Assembly: GCA_028293325.1 (NCBI GenBank)
Contig: JAQGPA010000191.1
Coordinates: 1-42,203 of the forward strand
Length of the DNA stretch: 42,203 bases
Reading direction: 5' to 3'
Source of the DNA: Pedosphaera sp.
GTDB taxonomy: Bacteria; Verrucomicrobiota; Verrucomicrobiia; Limisphaerales; Pedosphaeraceae
Within the stretch, counting starts at the first letter, position 1; the number at the start of each line of letters is the position of its first letter. Position numbers and translations under genes: made by a program. Shown piece after piece: positions 22,944 through 31,066 of this stretch. Under the pieces are notes generated by a model. That model was not told the origin of the DNA. It searched no databases and was given only the letters and a program-made list of their open reading frames with translations.

Positions 22944-24209
22944 CTATCCTTGCTTGACGACAGTCGTGCGGGTGGGGAACGCAAAATTAATTCCTTCGGC
23001 GTCGAAACGTTGTTTGACGGTCAGGTTCAATTCCTGCATGCCGGCCACATATCGAATTTGATTCAAATCCTGCCACAAGAAAGTCAGTTGGATGTTCAGC
23101 GATGAATCCTGGAACTTGTTGAAGCTGATCATCAGGTTCTGAATCATGGGCTGCGCCTCGTAAACCTCCTGCAAAATGGCCAGCGCCCGCCGCAATTTCT
23201 CCGCGGAGGTATCATAGGAGAGGCCGAGGTTCAGCTCGGCCGGAATATTGGATTGCCGGGAAATGTTGGTAATAGTGGCGTTGCCCACGGTTTTATTCGG
23301 GATGGCCACCAAATCGCCCCTGCCAGTGCGGACGCGCGTGCTGCGCAGGCCGATGCTTTCGACGGTACCTTCCACCACGTCCAGACGAATGCGATCGCCG
23401 ATGCGAAACGGTTTGTCCATCAGGACCGCGACCGCGCCGAACAGATTGGCCAGTGTGTCCTGCGCCGCCAAACCGACCGCCAAACCTCCAATAGAGAGCG
23501 AAGTAATCGCCGCCGTTACGTTGATATCGAGGTTTTGCGCGGTCACCAATACCGCCACCACCACTACAAACAACTTCAAACTCTTGCGAATAATGGGGAA
23601 TAGTTGCTCATCAAAAGTGCGGTCACCCTCCGTCGCCGCCCGTTGCCGCCAATAACCGAGCAGCAAATCAACCAGCTTCAGCACCATGTAGGTCAGCGTG
23701 AAGGCCACCACCACTTTAAATCCCTTGGACAAAATTTCATGAACCTTGTCGGGCCAGCGAAACACGTTGAGGCCGATATGGAGAAAGATCACAAAGACCA
23801 CGATCTTGATCGGGCCGTTGAGCAATTCGAGCAGGAGATCGTCCAGTTTGGTCTCGGTTTTTTCCGTCCAGCGCTTCAGCCAGACCCGCGTGAGATAGTC
23901 GAGAAACTTGGAAACATAGAAGGCGAGGAAGATGTAGATGAGGGAAGCCAGGTATTTCCAAACCTCGTTGCCCCACCAAACATGTTTCAGGAACGGAAAA
24001 TCCCTGGCCAGGTCCTCCACCCAGTCGGACATCACGTCGGCCTCGGCGGCGGACAATGCGTTGGTCGCATGGGTTTGACTCAGGCCCGCAGGGAGCCGGC
24101 TGGCGGATGAATTGGTTTCCTGCGCCACGGTTGTCCAGACCGACCAGAAAAGCACCAGCAATAAAAAAACCAAAAACCCGTTAAAAAGAGGTTTGAATTT
24201 TAACTTCAT
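22944..24209 (-). CDS. MscS-family mechanosensitive channel
   Basis: 421 residues. An N-terminal signal peptide or anchor (about 10-30) is followed by about 50 periplasmic residues, then helices at about 86-105, 135-155, 168-188 and 215-235. The conserved pore helix TM3 is Ala/Gly-rich (SIGGLAVGLAAQDTLANLFG, about 244-263), leading into DKPFRIGDRIRLDVVEGTVESIG of the beta domain and the C-terminal cytoplasmic vestibule. This is the small-conductance channel fold that opens on membrane tension. It is longer than E. coli MscS because of the N-terminal extension, as in many YnaI-like members. It is monocistronic and convergent with the nucleotidyltransferase gene. Confidence 0.93.
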   Translation of the reverse strand: MKLKFKPLFNGFLVFLLLVLFWSVWTTVAQETNSSASRLPAGLSQTHATNALSAAEADVMSDWVEDLARDFPFLKHVWWGNEVWKYLASLIYIFLAFYVSKFLDYLTRVWLKRWTEKTETKLDDLLLELLNGPIKIVVFVIFLHIGLNVFRWPDKVHEILSKGFKVVVAFTLTYMVLKLVDLLLGYWRQRAATEGDRTFDEQLFPIIRKSLKLFVVVVAVLVTAQNLDINVTAAITSLSIGGLAVGLAAQDTLANLFGAVAVLMDKPFRIGDRIRLDVVEGTVESIGLRSTRVRTGRGDLVAIPNKTVGNATITNISRQSNIPAELNLGLSYDTSAEKLRRALAILQEVYEAQPMIQNLMISFNKFQDSSLNIQLTFLWQDLNQIRYVAGMQELNLTVKQRFDAEGINFAFPTRTTVVKQG

Positions 24210-24294
24210 AACGCCTGATTTTATAAAGGAATTCCATTGTTTCAGACAACCTTTCTCCGCATTTACCGTCGTCAGTTAGGAGTTAAAGCGAGGC

Positions 24295-24504
24295 CTACCC
24301 GCCCGCCACAATCTTGACAATTTCCAACCGGTCGCCCAGCGCCAGCGCCCGGCGCGCAAATTCAGAGGGCGCCACGGCGTCGCCGTTGTGCTCGACCACC
24401 ACGCTGCGGGGCAATAATTTTTGCGCCACGAGGAATTCCTCGAGCGTGCAGGGAAGGTTTAAATTCACCGGTTGTCCGTTCGCTGTGATGAAACTTTGTT
24501 CCAT
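24295..24504 (-). CDS. thiS: Sulfur carrier protein ThiS
   Basis: 69 residues, beginning MEQSFITANGQPVNL and ending in the diagnostic GG (KIVAGG). The beta-grasp segments are visible: LEEFLVAQKL, VVVEHNGDAVAPSEF, ALALGDRLEIVKIVAGG. Family role: the C-terminal Gly is adenylated by ThiF and converted to thiocarboxylate, which gives sulfur to thiazole synthase ThiG. It is the third of three co-directional genes after thiH and a hypothetical gene. ThiG, normally next to ThiS, is not in the window. Confidence 0.93.
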   Translation of the reverse strand: MEQSFITANGQPVNLNLPCTLEEFLVAQKLLPRSVVVEHNGDAVAPSEFARRALALGDRLEIVKIVAGG

Positions 24505-24548
24505 GGTCGGTTACAGGTAAAAGTCCGATCCCTTGCTTTGGAGCAATT

Positions 24549-25076
24549 TCATAGCCGCTGGACTCCATTTGTTAAGGGAGAAGCGTTGATTTGCAACTGC
24601 GCGGCATCAATAAAACCCGAAAGGTCCATCGCTTTGAACTGGGCGGGAGCAATTAACCCAACACTGCCATCGGAATATCCCACCGCATGCGCAGGATTTT
24701 TTCGGTATCCGTTCCAAAAGGTGGGTTGCGGAATGTTATCATAAGGATAATCACAAACCACCAGGATGCTTTTGTTGGTTGTGTCCAAAGCAATATTTGT
24801 TCTGATGAAAAAGTGCGCATCGCTGATCCATGAATTTTGCCCATTTCTGGCAAGCTCCGCCTTCTCTGATTCTGAAAAGGCACCAATGTTAAATCTCCCA
24901 CCCTGGTCATCGGCAGTGATCTGAATCGATAAAACACAATCGCGGCAGACGGATATTGCGGCACTGTTACCACCACAGTTAGAGGCGCGTGTAAAGACAG
25001 GCAGAAACGCACCTAATACGACTGCCACCAGCAGCGCCAACCCTAAAACGATTTTAATTTTTCCGCTCTTGCTCAC
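24549..25076 (-). CDS. Hypothetical membrane-anchored protein between thiH and thiS
   Basis: 175 residues. Residues about 8-28 form a hydrophobic helix (IVLGLALLVAVVLGAFLPVF) after a basic start, so it is inner-membrane anchored or exported. The rest is soluble and contains three close Cys (SNCGGNS, VCRDC). The segment HAVGYSDGSVGLI near 140 is similar to the H-x9-DG/YSDGS motif of prepilin-type processing proteins of PVC bacteria, but the N-terminal prepilin motif is missing. Function unknown. It starts 16 bp after the thiH stop and ends 45 bp before thiS, so it is probably in the same transcript, an unusual insertion in a thiamine cluster. Confidence 0.68.
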   Translation of the reverse strand: MSKSGKIKIVLGLALLVAVVLGAFLPVFTRASNCGGNSAAISVCRDCVLSIQITADDQGGRFNIGAFSESEKAELARNGQNSWISDAHFFIRTNIALDTTNKSILVVCDYPYDNIPQPTFWNGYRKNPAHAVGYSDGSVGLIAPAQFKAMDLSGFIDAAQLQINASPLTNGVQRL

Positions 25077-25092
25077 TTGTTGTGTTACGCGG

Positions 25093-26295
25093 TTATGCCA
25101 TCAACGCGGCATCCCAATCCTTCCAGACCGGTTCGTAACCGAGGCGGCGGATTAACTCCGCCATCTCCTCCGGCGAACGTTCATCCGCAATGTCAAATTG
25201 GCCCGTCGCATTGGTCGCCTTATCCGCCGACGCCGCCCACTCGCTCGCCCCGGAGGCCAGTTCCACAATGCGTCCGCGCTCGGTGTGATGGATCTTTTCC
25301 CGCCCCGCACCGGTATAGCCGCCCGGTTCCGTGTGGCTCCCCGCGCTGATCATCGTAACCCCCAGCGGAATCAATCCGTCGCGCAACTTCGCCGGCTCGC
25401 GCGTGGACAGCACCAATCCCACATCCGGCAAAAACAATCGAAAAGCGCAAACCAGTTGCGTCAGCTCCCGGTCGCTCATCTGCGTGAGCGGCTCAAACTC
25501 TCCCGCGCAGGGACGCAGTCGCGGCAGGGAAATCGTCAGTTGTGCCTTCCAACAATTGCGCAGCAGATAATCCGCCTGTGCCGCCACCGCCAGCGCTTCC
25601 TTGCGCCAGTCGCTCAAGCCATACAACGCGCCGATGCCCAGTCGCCGGAACCCCGCCGCATACGCCCGCTCGGGTGTTTCCAGCCGCCAGTCAAAATTCC
25701 GTTTCGGCCCCGCCGTGTGCAGCTCCGCATAAATCGCGCGGTCATATGTCTCCTGGTACACCACCAAACCATCCGCCCCTGCCTGCACGATGGGCTGGTA
25801 CTCCGCCACTTCCATCGGCCCGACTTCCAGCGAGATGCTGGGAACCTCTTCATGCAACGCCCGCACGCAATCCGCCATGTAGCCGTTGGAAACAAACTTG
25901 GGATGCTCACCCGCCACCAGCAAAATGTTGCGAAACCCCTGCTCCTTGAGCGCGCGCGCCTCGCGCAATACCTCCTCCACAGACAACGTCACGCGCAGGA
26001 TCGGATTGTCGCGCGAGAACCCGCAATATTTGCAGTTGTTAATGCACTCGTTGGAAAGATAGAGCGGCGCGAACAGCCGGATGACTTTCCCAAATCGCTG
26101 CTGCGTCATCGCCTGCGACCGCTGGCAAAGAGGTTCCAACAACTCCCCGCCCGCCGGTGAAATCAGCCGCGCAAAATCGTCCAGCGTCAGCTGCGTCTTC
26201 CCTGCGCTCTCGCGCACGGCAGTCGTCGTGGCCGCCACCGAACGCCTGACCAGCGCCTCCAGCGGCAACGCATTGAATTCACCCACAAAACTCAT
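25093..26295 (-). CDS. thiH: 2-iminoacetate synthase ThiH
   Basis: 400 residues from ATG 26295 (MSFVGEFNALPLEALVRRSV). It carries the radical SAM Cys motif C-x3-C-x2-C in NECINNCKYCGFSRDN (about 80-93) and the ThiH/BATS C-terminal domain. ThiH cleaves tyrosine to dehydroglycine (2-iminoacetate) and p-cresol and supplies the nitrogen of the thiazole ring. The length and motifs fit anaerobic-type ThiH, replacing ThiO glycine oxidase. A longer start at 26325 is possible but less typical. It is between xylB (49 bp upstream) and a hypothetical gene on the same strand. Confidence 0.94.
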   Translation of the reverse strand: MSFVGEFNALPLEALVRRSVAATTTAVRESAGKTQLTLDDFARLISPAGGELLEPLCQRSQAMTQQRFGKVIRLFAPLYLSNECINNCKYCGFSRDNPILRVTLSVEEVLREARALKEQGFRNILLVAGEHPKFVSNGYMADCVRALHEEVPSISLEVGPMEVAEYQPIVQAGADGLVVYQETYDRAIYAELHTAGPKRNFDWRLETPERAYAAGFRRLGIGALYGLSDWRKEALAVAAQADYLLRNCWKAQLTISLPRLRPCAGEFEPLTQMSDRELTQLVCAFRLFLPDVGLVLSTREPAKLRDGLIPLGVTMISAGSHTEPGGYTGAGREKIHHTERGRIVELASGASEWAASADKATNATGQFDIADERSPEEMAELIRRLGYEPVWKDWDAALMA

Positions 26296-26344
26296 ATTAG
26301 TATTAAACCACCCGGCAACCGCCACACCAAGCCAGAACCACCGC

Positions 26345-27877
26345 TTACTTCTCGCGTAAAATAAATTCCCGATGCTTCAAAAATACATCGCGCAAGCTCG
26401 CCGACATCTCGTCCTGCAATGCCTGTAACTCACGATAAGTCTCCACGTTCTTCTTCTCCGGTTGCGCCGTCTCTTCCTGGTTTGTCTCTACAAAACGGTC
26501 CGTTATTTCCTGGATGGTGATTTTCTCCCCCTGCTGCCGTCGCCAGCACCAAAGCGCTTGCAAGGCCGCCCCGTACGCCGCCCCTTCGGTCACCTTCAAC
26601 GTCACGACTTCCACATTAAACACGTCCGCCATGATCTGCCGCCACGTTTTGGACCGGGACCCGCCGCCCGTGACGCGAATTTGCGTGGGCGCGACCCCCA
26701 GTTGCACCAATCGCTGCAAGCCGTAGTTCATGCCGAGCGTCACCCCTTCCATGGCCGCGCGCGCCTGGTAATCCGCCGAATAATTTTTTTGGTTCACCCC
26801 CAGCCACACGCCGGTGCCGGCCGGCACATTGGGCGTTCGCTCACCCTCCAGGTAAGGCAGCAATATCAAACCGCCCGACCCCGCCGGAACCCGCGCGACC
26901 GTTGCGGAAAACTTTTCATGCGTCCAACCCAGGCTATTCCGCACCAACTCGGTCGCGGTAGTGACGTTCATCGTGCAAAGCAACGGCAACCAGCGATTGG
27001 TTGAATCGCAAAACGCCGCGATCTCCCCCTTCGGATCCACCACCGGTTTTTCTGAACAGGCATAAATGGTTCCGCTCGTGCCAAAACTGGCCGTGATGAC
27101 GCCCGCCCTTACATTGCCAGTGCCAATGGCTCCCATCATGTTGTCGCCGCCGCCGGCGCTCACGAGCACGTCGGTGTTCAAATCCAACAACCGCGCCGCG
27201 CCTAGGTGCAACTTCCCGGCTGGTTGATCGCTCCCAATCAGCAACGGCAACTTGCCCGCCAGCTCCGGGCCGATGGCATCCAGTGCCTCTTGGGACCATT
27301 TCCGTTTGCGCACGTCCAGCAACGCGGTGCCGCTGGCATCCCCATACTCCATCACCTTTTCTCCAGTCAGCCAGAAATTCAGGTAATCATGCGGCAGGAG
27401 CACGGTCGCCAATCGTTCATAGTTCTTCGGCTCATGTTTTTTGAGCCAGAGTATTTTTGGCGCGGTGTATCCGGGCAACACTGGATTGCCCAGCGCGCGA
27501 ATGGTCGGCTTGAGTCCGCCCAGTTTCTCCGTGATTTCATCGCACTCTGCCATCGTGGAAGTGTCATTCCAAAGTTTTGCCGGGCGTATCACTTCGCCTT
27601 TGTTATCCAGCGGCACGAACCCGTGCTGCTGGCCGCTGACACCGATGGCCTTTACCTCCGCCGCCACCGCCTTGGCGGCGCGCAATGCCTGGCGAATCGC
27701 GCTCGCCGTCGCTTCGCGCCACGTCTGCGGATGCTGTTCCTTTGCGCCCGGCGGCAGGTGGGGAATCAAATCGTAAGCCTGCGCCGCAGAGGCCAAAACT
27801 TTGCCGCTTTGCGCATCCACGATCAGGACTTTGGTTGATTGCGTGCCGCTATCGATCCCAATTAATAGTGTTCTCAT
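26345..27877 (-). CDS. xylB: Xylulokinase (FGGY family)
   Basis: 510 residues. The N-terminal phosphate-binding loop is IGIDSGTQSTKVLIVDA. VSGQQHGFVPLD, KLWNDTSTMAECDEI and the catalytic-region motif VSAGGGDNMMGAIGTG follow. The C-terminal FGGY signature GGGSRSKTWRQIMADVF leads to the ATP-binding adenine site. These features match XylB over general carbohydrate kinases. The reaction is D-xylulose to xylulose 5-phosphate; characterised XylB can also phosphorylate 1-deoxy-D-xylulose. Its neighbours are thiH and thiS, not xylA or xylose transport genes. ATG 27877 is used because the preceding codon is TTG. Confidence 0.93.
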   Translation of the reverse strand: MRTLLIGIDSGTQSTKVLIVDAQSGKVLASAAQAYDLIPHLPPGAKEQHPQTWREATASAIRQALRAAKAVAAEVKAIGVSGQQHGFVPLDNKGEVIRPAKLWNDTSTMAECDEITEKLGGLKPTIRALGNPVLPGYTAPKILWLKKHEPKNYERLATVLLPHDYLNFWLTGEKVMEYGDASGTALLDVRKRKWSQEALDAIGPELAGKLPLLIGSDQPAGKLHLGAARLLDLNTDVLVSAGGGDNMMGAIGTGNVRAGVITASFGTSGTIYACSEKPVVDPKGEIAAFCDSTNRWLPLLCTMNVTTATELVRNSLGWTHEKFSATVARVPAGSGGLILLPYLEGERTPNVPAGTGVWLGVNQKNYSADYQARAAMEGVTLGMNYGLQRLVQLGVAPTQIRVTGGGSRSKTWRQIMADVFNVEVVTLKVTEGAAYGAALQALWCWRRQQGEKITIQEITDRFVETNQEETAQPEKKNVETYRELQALQDEMSASLRDVFLKHREFILREK

Positions 27878-28003
27878 CAAACAATGGCTGGAAAATACGA
27901 GTTATCCGTCAAAAGAATACCGTTCACCTTCCCGTCAGGCAACCGGTTTTGCTTTATCAATATTGAACGCTTCTCACCATTCTCTTACTAAACCTTCGCT
28001 TGT

Positions 28004-31000
28004 ATGCCGCGCTGTCCTTTGCATAATGAACCGGAATTGATAACCAAGCCCACTCAATTTAATCGCGGCTTTCTCCTGGGCATTTTCGCTTTGCTGCTCC
28101 TGGTCTGCCCCTGCCTGCTCCCGGCCGCACCGGCAGAATTGTTACCTTCAGGATTCCGGCCCGTGCCGCCCGGCGTGCATGCCTTGGTCGGCGCCACAGT
28201 CGTGGTGAAACCGGGTGAAGTCCTCGACTCCGCCACCATCCTCATCCGCGACGGCTACATCGAAAAGGTCGGCAAAAACCTCACGCCCCCGCCCGATGCG
28301 CGGGTCTGGGACATGAAAGGTCTGACCATTTACGCCGGGTTCATCGACCCGTATCTCACACTCGGCGCAAAAAGCAAAAGTGCCCCGGCCAAAAAACAAT
28401 TGGACCTCACCGCCGGCGTCAAATTCCTCGGTGTCAATCCGCAGGAACGTGATGCTGGCACCGAAGGTCCGGGTTACGAAGTCGCGCGCATCACTCCGGA
28501 ACGGCGCGCCGCCCAAACTTTTTCCCCGGATGCCAAATCGTTGGCACAACTCCGCGAACTCGGTTTTACCGCGGCCAACGTGACGCCGGAAAAAGGCATC
28601 ATCCGTGGCACGAGTGCCTTGGTTGCCTTGTCGGACGTGGAACCCAACCGCGCCATCATCAAGCCGGATGTCTTTCAGCACATTGCCTTTGACCTGGAGA
28701 ACCGCAAGGAGGATGTGTATCCCGAATCACTGATGGGCGTGGTGGCCGTGGTCCGCCAAAGTTTCTTTGATGCCCAACACTACATCCTGGACCAGGCCGA
28801 TTTCCACAAGCGTCCCTTTGGCCGCGCCCGTCCGGAATTCAACCCCGGACTCGAAGCTCTCATCCCCGCCACGGAAAAGAAAATGACCGTCGTGTTCGAG
28901 CCGCGGGACGCGTTGCTGGTTGATCGTGCCACCCGCATGGCGCATGAGTTGAACCTGGATTATTTCATGGTTTCCAGCGGGCAGGAGTGGCGCCGCCCGG
29001 ATTTGGCGAAGGCCGCCGCCGTGCCTTTTATTGTGCCGCTCAATTTTCCAGTGCTCCCCAAAATGCCGCAGCCAGACGACTGGCAGCAGGTCACCCTTGA
29101 TCAATTGCGTGCGTGGGATTGGGCGCCGGAGAATCCCGCCGTGTTGCGCAAGCAGGGATTGGAAATTGCCGTCACCACCTACGGGCTGACGGACAAAAAG
29201 GATTTTCGCAAAAACCTGCGCCTGGCGGTGGATCGCGGGCTGGCGGAAAATGACGCCCTCGCAGCGTTGACCACGGTCCCCGCCCGGCTTTGCGGGGCAG
29301 AGAATATGCTCGGCACCATCGAATTCGGCAAACAGGCGAACCTAACCGTGGTGGAGGGCAAGGGGTATTTTGATCCAGAGGCGAAGGTTCAATCGGTTTG
29401 GATTGACGGACGATTTTATCGCATTCCGTCCGATGAAGAAAAGGAGAGCAAGGAAGAGAAGGTTGCCAAGGTTGAGGAAAAGAAAGAGGCAGTGGCGAAA
29501 CCTGTCACACCGGAAGAGGGCGATCCGAATCGAGTGAAGCCTGAAGAAAAGGGAAAAGTCACGACGACGGCGAAGGAAGAAAAATCCAAGGAAGACAAAA
29601 AGCAGGCGGAGAAGGAACAGAAGCTGGCGAAGATGAAGGTTCTGCAACAGCGCGTGGCTCACTCGCCGCTGGAAGGCCGCGGCGTGCTGGCCAGTCCTCC
29701 CGGCGTGCTGATTCGCAACGCCACCGTATGGACCTGCGGTCCCACGGGACGATTGGAAAACGCCAATTTACTGATTATCAGCAACAAAATTGCCGCTGTC
29801 TGGCAGGAAAAGGACGCGTCGAAAACCAGCCCGCGCATTCCCGCCGGGTCTCTGGAAATGGACGGCACCGGCCTGAATATCACCCCCGGCCTCATTGATT
29901 GTCACAGCCACAGCATGATCCTTGGCGACGTGAACGAATCCACCCTCACCTCCACTGCCATGGTGCGCATTGGCGATGTGGTGAATTCCGAAACCCCCAA
30001 TATTTACGACCAATTGGCCGGCGGCCTGACCGTCGCCAATTTATTGCACGGCTCGGCGAATCCCATCGGCGGACAAAATTGCGTCGTCAAATTGCGCGAT
30101 GGCGAAACACCGCAAGGTCTCAAGTTTATCGAGGCGCCCCAAGGCATCAAATTTGCCCTCGGCGAAAACGTGAAACAATCCAACTGGGGCGATAAAATCG
30201 TCACCCGCTTCCCGCAAACCCGCATGGGTGTCCAGACTTTCTTCGCCAACCGCTTCATTGCCGCGCGACAATACTTGAAGACTTGGGCCGATTTCAAAAA
30301 GTCCGGCGGCCCGCCCCCGCGCCGCGACCTCGAACTGGAAGCCATCGGCGAAATCCTCGATGGCACCCGCCTGATCCATTGCCATTCCTATCGCCAGGAC
30401 GAGATCCTCATGTTGATCCGCTTGATGGAACAATTCAACGTCAAGATCGGCACCTTCCAGCATGTGCTCGAAGGTTACAAGGTGGCCGACGAAATCGCGC
30501 AACACGGCGCCGGCGGTTCCACGTTCGCCGACTGGTGGGCGTATAAATTCGAAGTGTACGATGCGATTCCCCAGAATGGCAGTCTCATGCGCGACCGCGG
30601 CGTCCTCGTCTCCTTTAATTCTGATTCCGACGACCTCGCCCGCCGACTCTACCTGGAAGCAGCCAAGGCAGTAAAATACGGCGGCACGCCCGAGGAGGAA
30701 GCGCTCAAATTTGTGACGCTCAACCCCGCGAAACAACTCCATATCGATCATCGTGTCGGCTCCCTGGAACCCGGCAAGGATGCCGATTTCGCAATCTGGT
30801 CCAAATCGCCGCTCGATTTTCAAACGGTCTGCCAACAAACCTGGATTGACGGAAAAAAATATTTCGACCTTTCGTTGGCTCCGGCGCGGACCGCTGCGCT
30901 GGCGCGGGAGCGAGACGACTTGTTGGCGAAAGCAAAAAAGTTGAACGCCTTGTCCAACGGCGATGGCGGCAGTGACAGCAGCTCTGACGACAACTCGTTT

Positions 31001-31066
31001 TTCAACCTTTCGCTTGAACATCAATATGACGGGCACATCCGTCATTGCCGGGATGATGAAGAATAA
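28004..31066 (+). CDS. Exported two-domain amidohydrolase-like protein
   Basis: 1020 residues. A signal peptide lies at about 22-42 (GFLLGIFALLLLVCPCLLPA). The first amidohydrolase-like domain (about 55-470) lacks the metal-binding His pair, with AGFIDPYLTLG where HxH is expected. A highly charged Lys/Glu linker follows (about 476-545). The second domain (about 560-985) has a normal metal site PGLIDCHSHS with His634 and His636. It also has LIHCHSYR, SFNSDSDD, and the C-terminal GSLEPGKDADFAIW. The C-terminal tail is Ser/Asp-rich. This looks like a tandem duplication of an imidazolonepropionase-like fold with one dead half. The next gene, overlapping by 14 bp, is a related one-domain protein. 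The substrate is unknown. Confidence 0.87.
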   Translation: MPRCPLHNEPELITKPTQFNRGFLLGIFALLLLVCPCLLPAAPAELLPSGFRPVPPGVHALVGATVVVKPGEVLDSATILIRDGYIEKVGKNLTPPPDARVWDMKGLTIYAGFIDPYLTLGAKSKSAPAKKQLDLTAGVKFLGVNPQERDAGTEGPGYEVARITPERRAAQTFSPDAKSLAQLRELGFTAANVTPEKGIIRGTSALVALSDVEPNRAIIKPDVFQHIAFDLENRKEDVYPESLMGVVAVVRQSFFDAQHYILDQADFHKRPFGRARPEFNPGLEALIPATEKKMTVVFEPRDALLVDRATRMAHELNLDYFMVSSGQEWRRPDLAKAAAVPFIVPLNFPVLPKMPQPDDWQQVTLDQLRAWDWAPENPAVLRKQGLEIAVTTYGLTDKKDFRKNLRLAVDRGLAENDALAALTTVPARLCGAENMLGTIEFGKQANLTVVEGKGYFDPEAKVQSVWIDGRFYRIPSDEEKESKEEKVAKVEEKKEAVAKPVTPEEGDPNRVKPEEKGKVTTTAKEEKSKEDKKQAEKEQKLAKMKVLQQRVAHSPLEGRGVLASPPGVLIRNATVWTCGPTGRLENANLLIISNKIAAVWQEKDASKTSPRIPAGSLEMDGTGLNITPGLIDCHSHSMILGDVNESTLTSTAMVRIGDVVNSETPNIYDQLAGGLTVANLLHGSANPIGGQNCVVKLRDGETPQGLKFIEAPQGIKFALGENVKQSNWGDKIVTRFPQTRMGVQTFFANRFIAARQYLKTWADFKKSGGPPPRRDLELEAIGEILDGTRLIHCHSYRQDEILMLIRLMEQFNVKIGTFQHVLEGYKVADEIAQHGAGGSTFADWWAYKFEVYDAIPQNGSLMRDRGVLVSFNSDSDDLARRLYLEAAKAVKYGGTPEEEALKFVTLNPAKQLHIDHRVGSLEPGKDADFAIWSKSPLDFQTVCQQTWIDGKKYFDLSLAPARTAALARERDDLLAKAKKLNALSNGDGGSDSSSDDNSFFNLSLEHQYDGHIRHCRDDEE

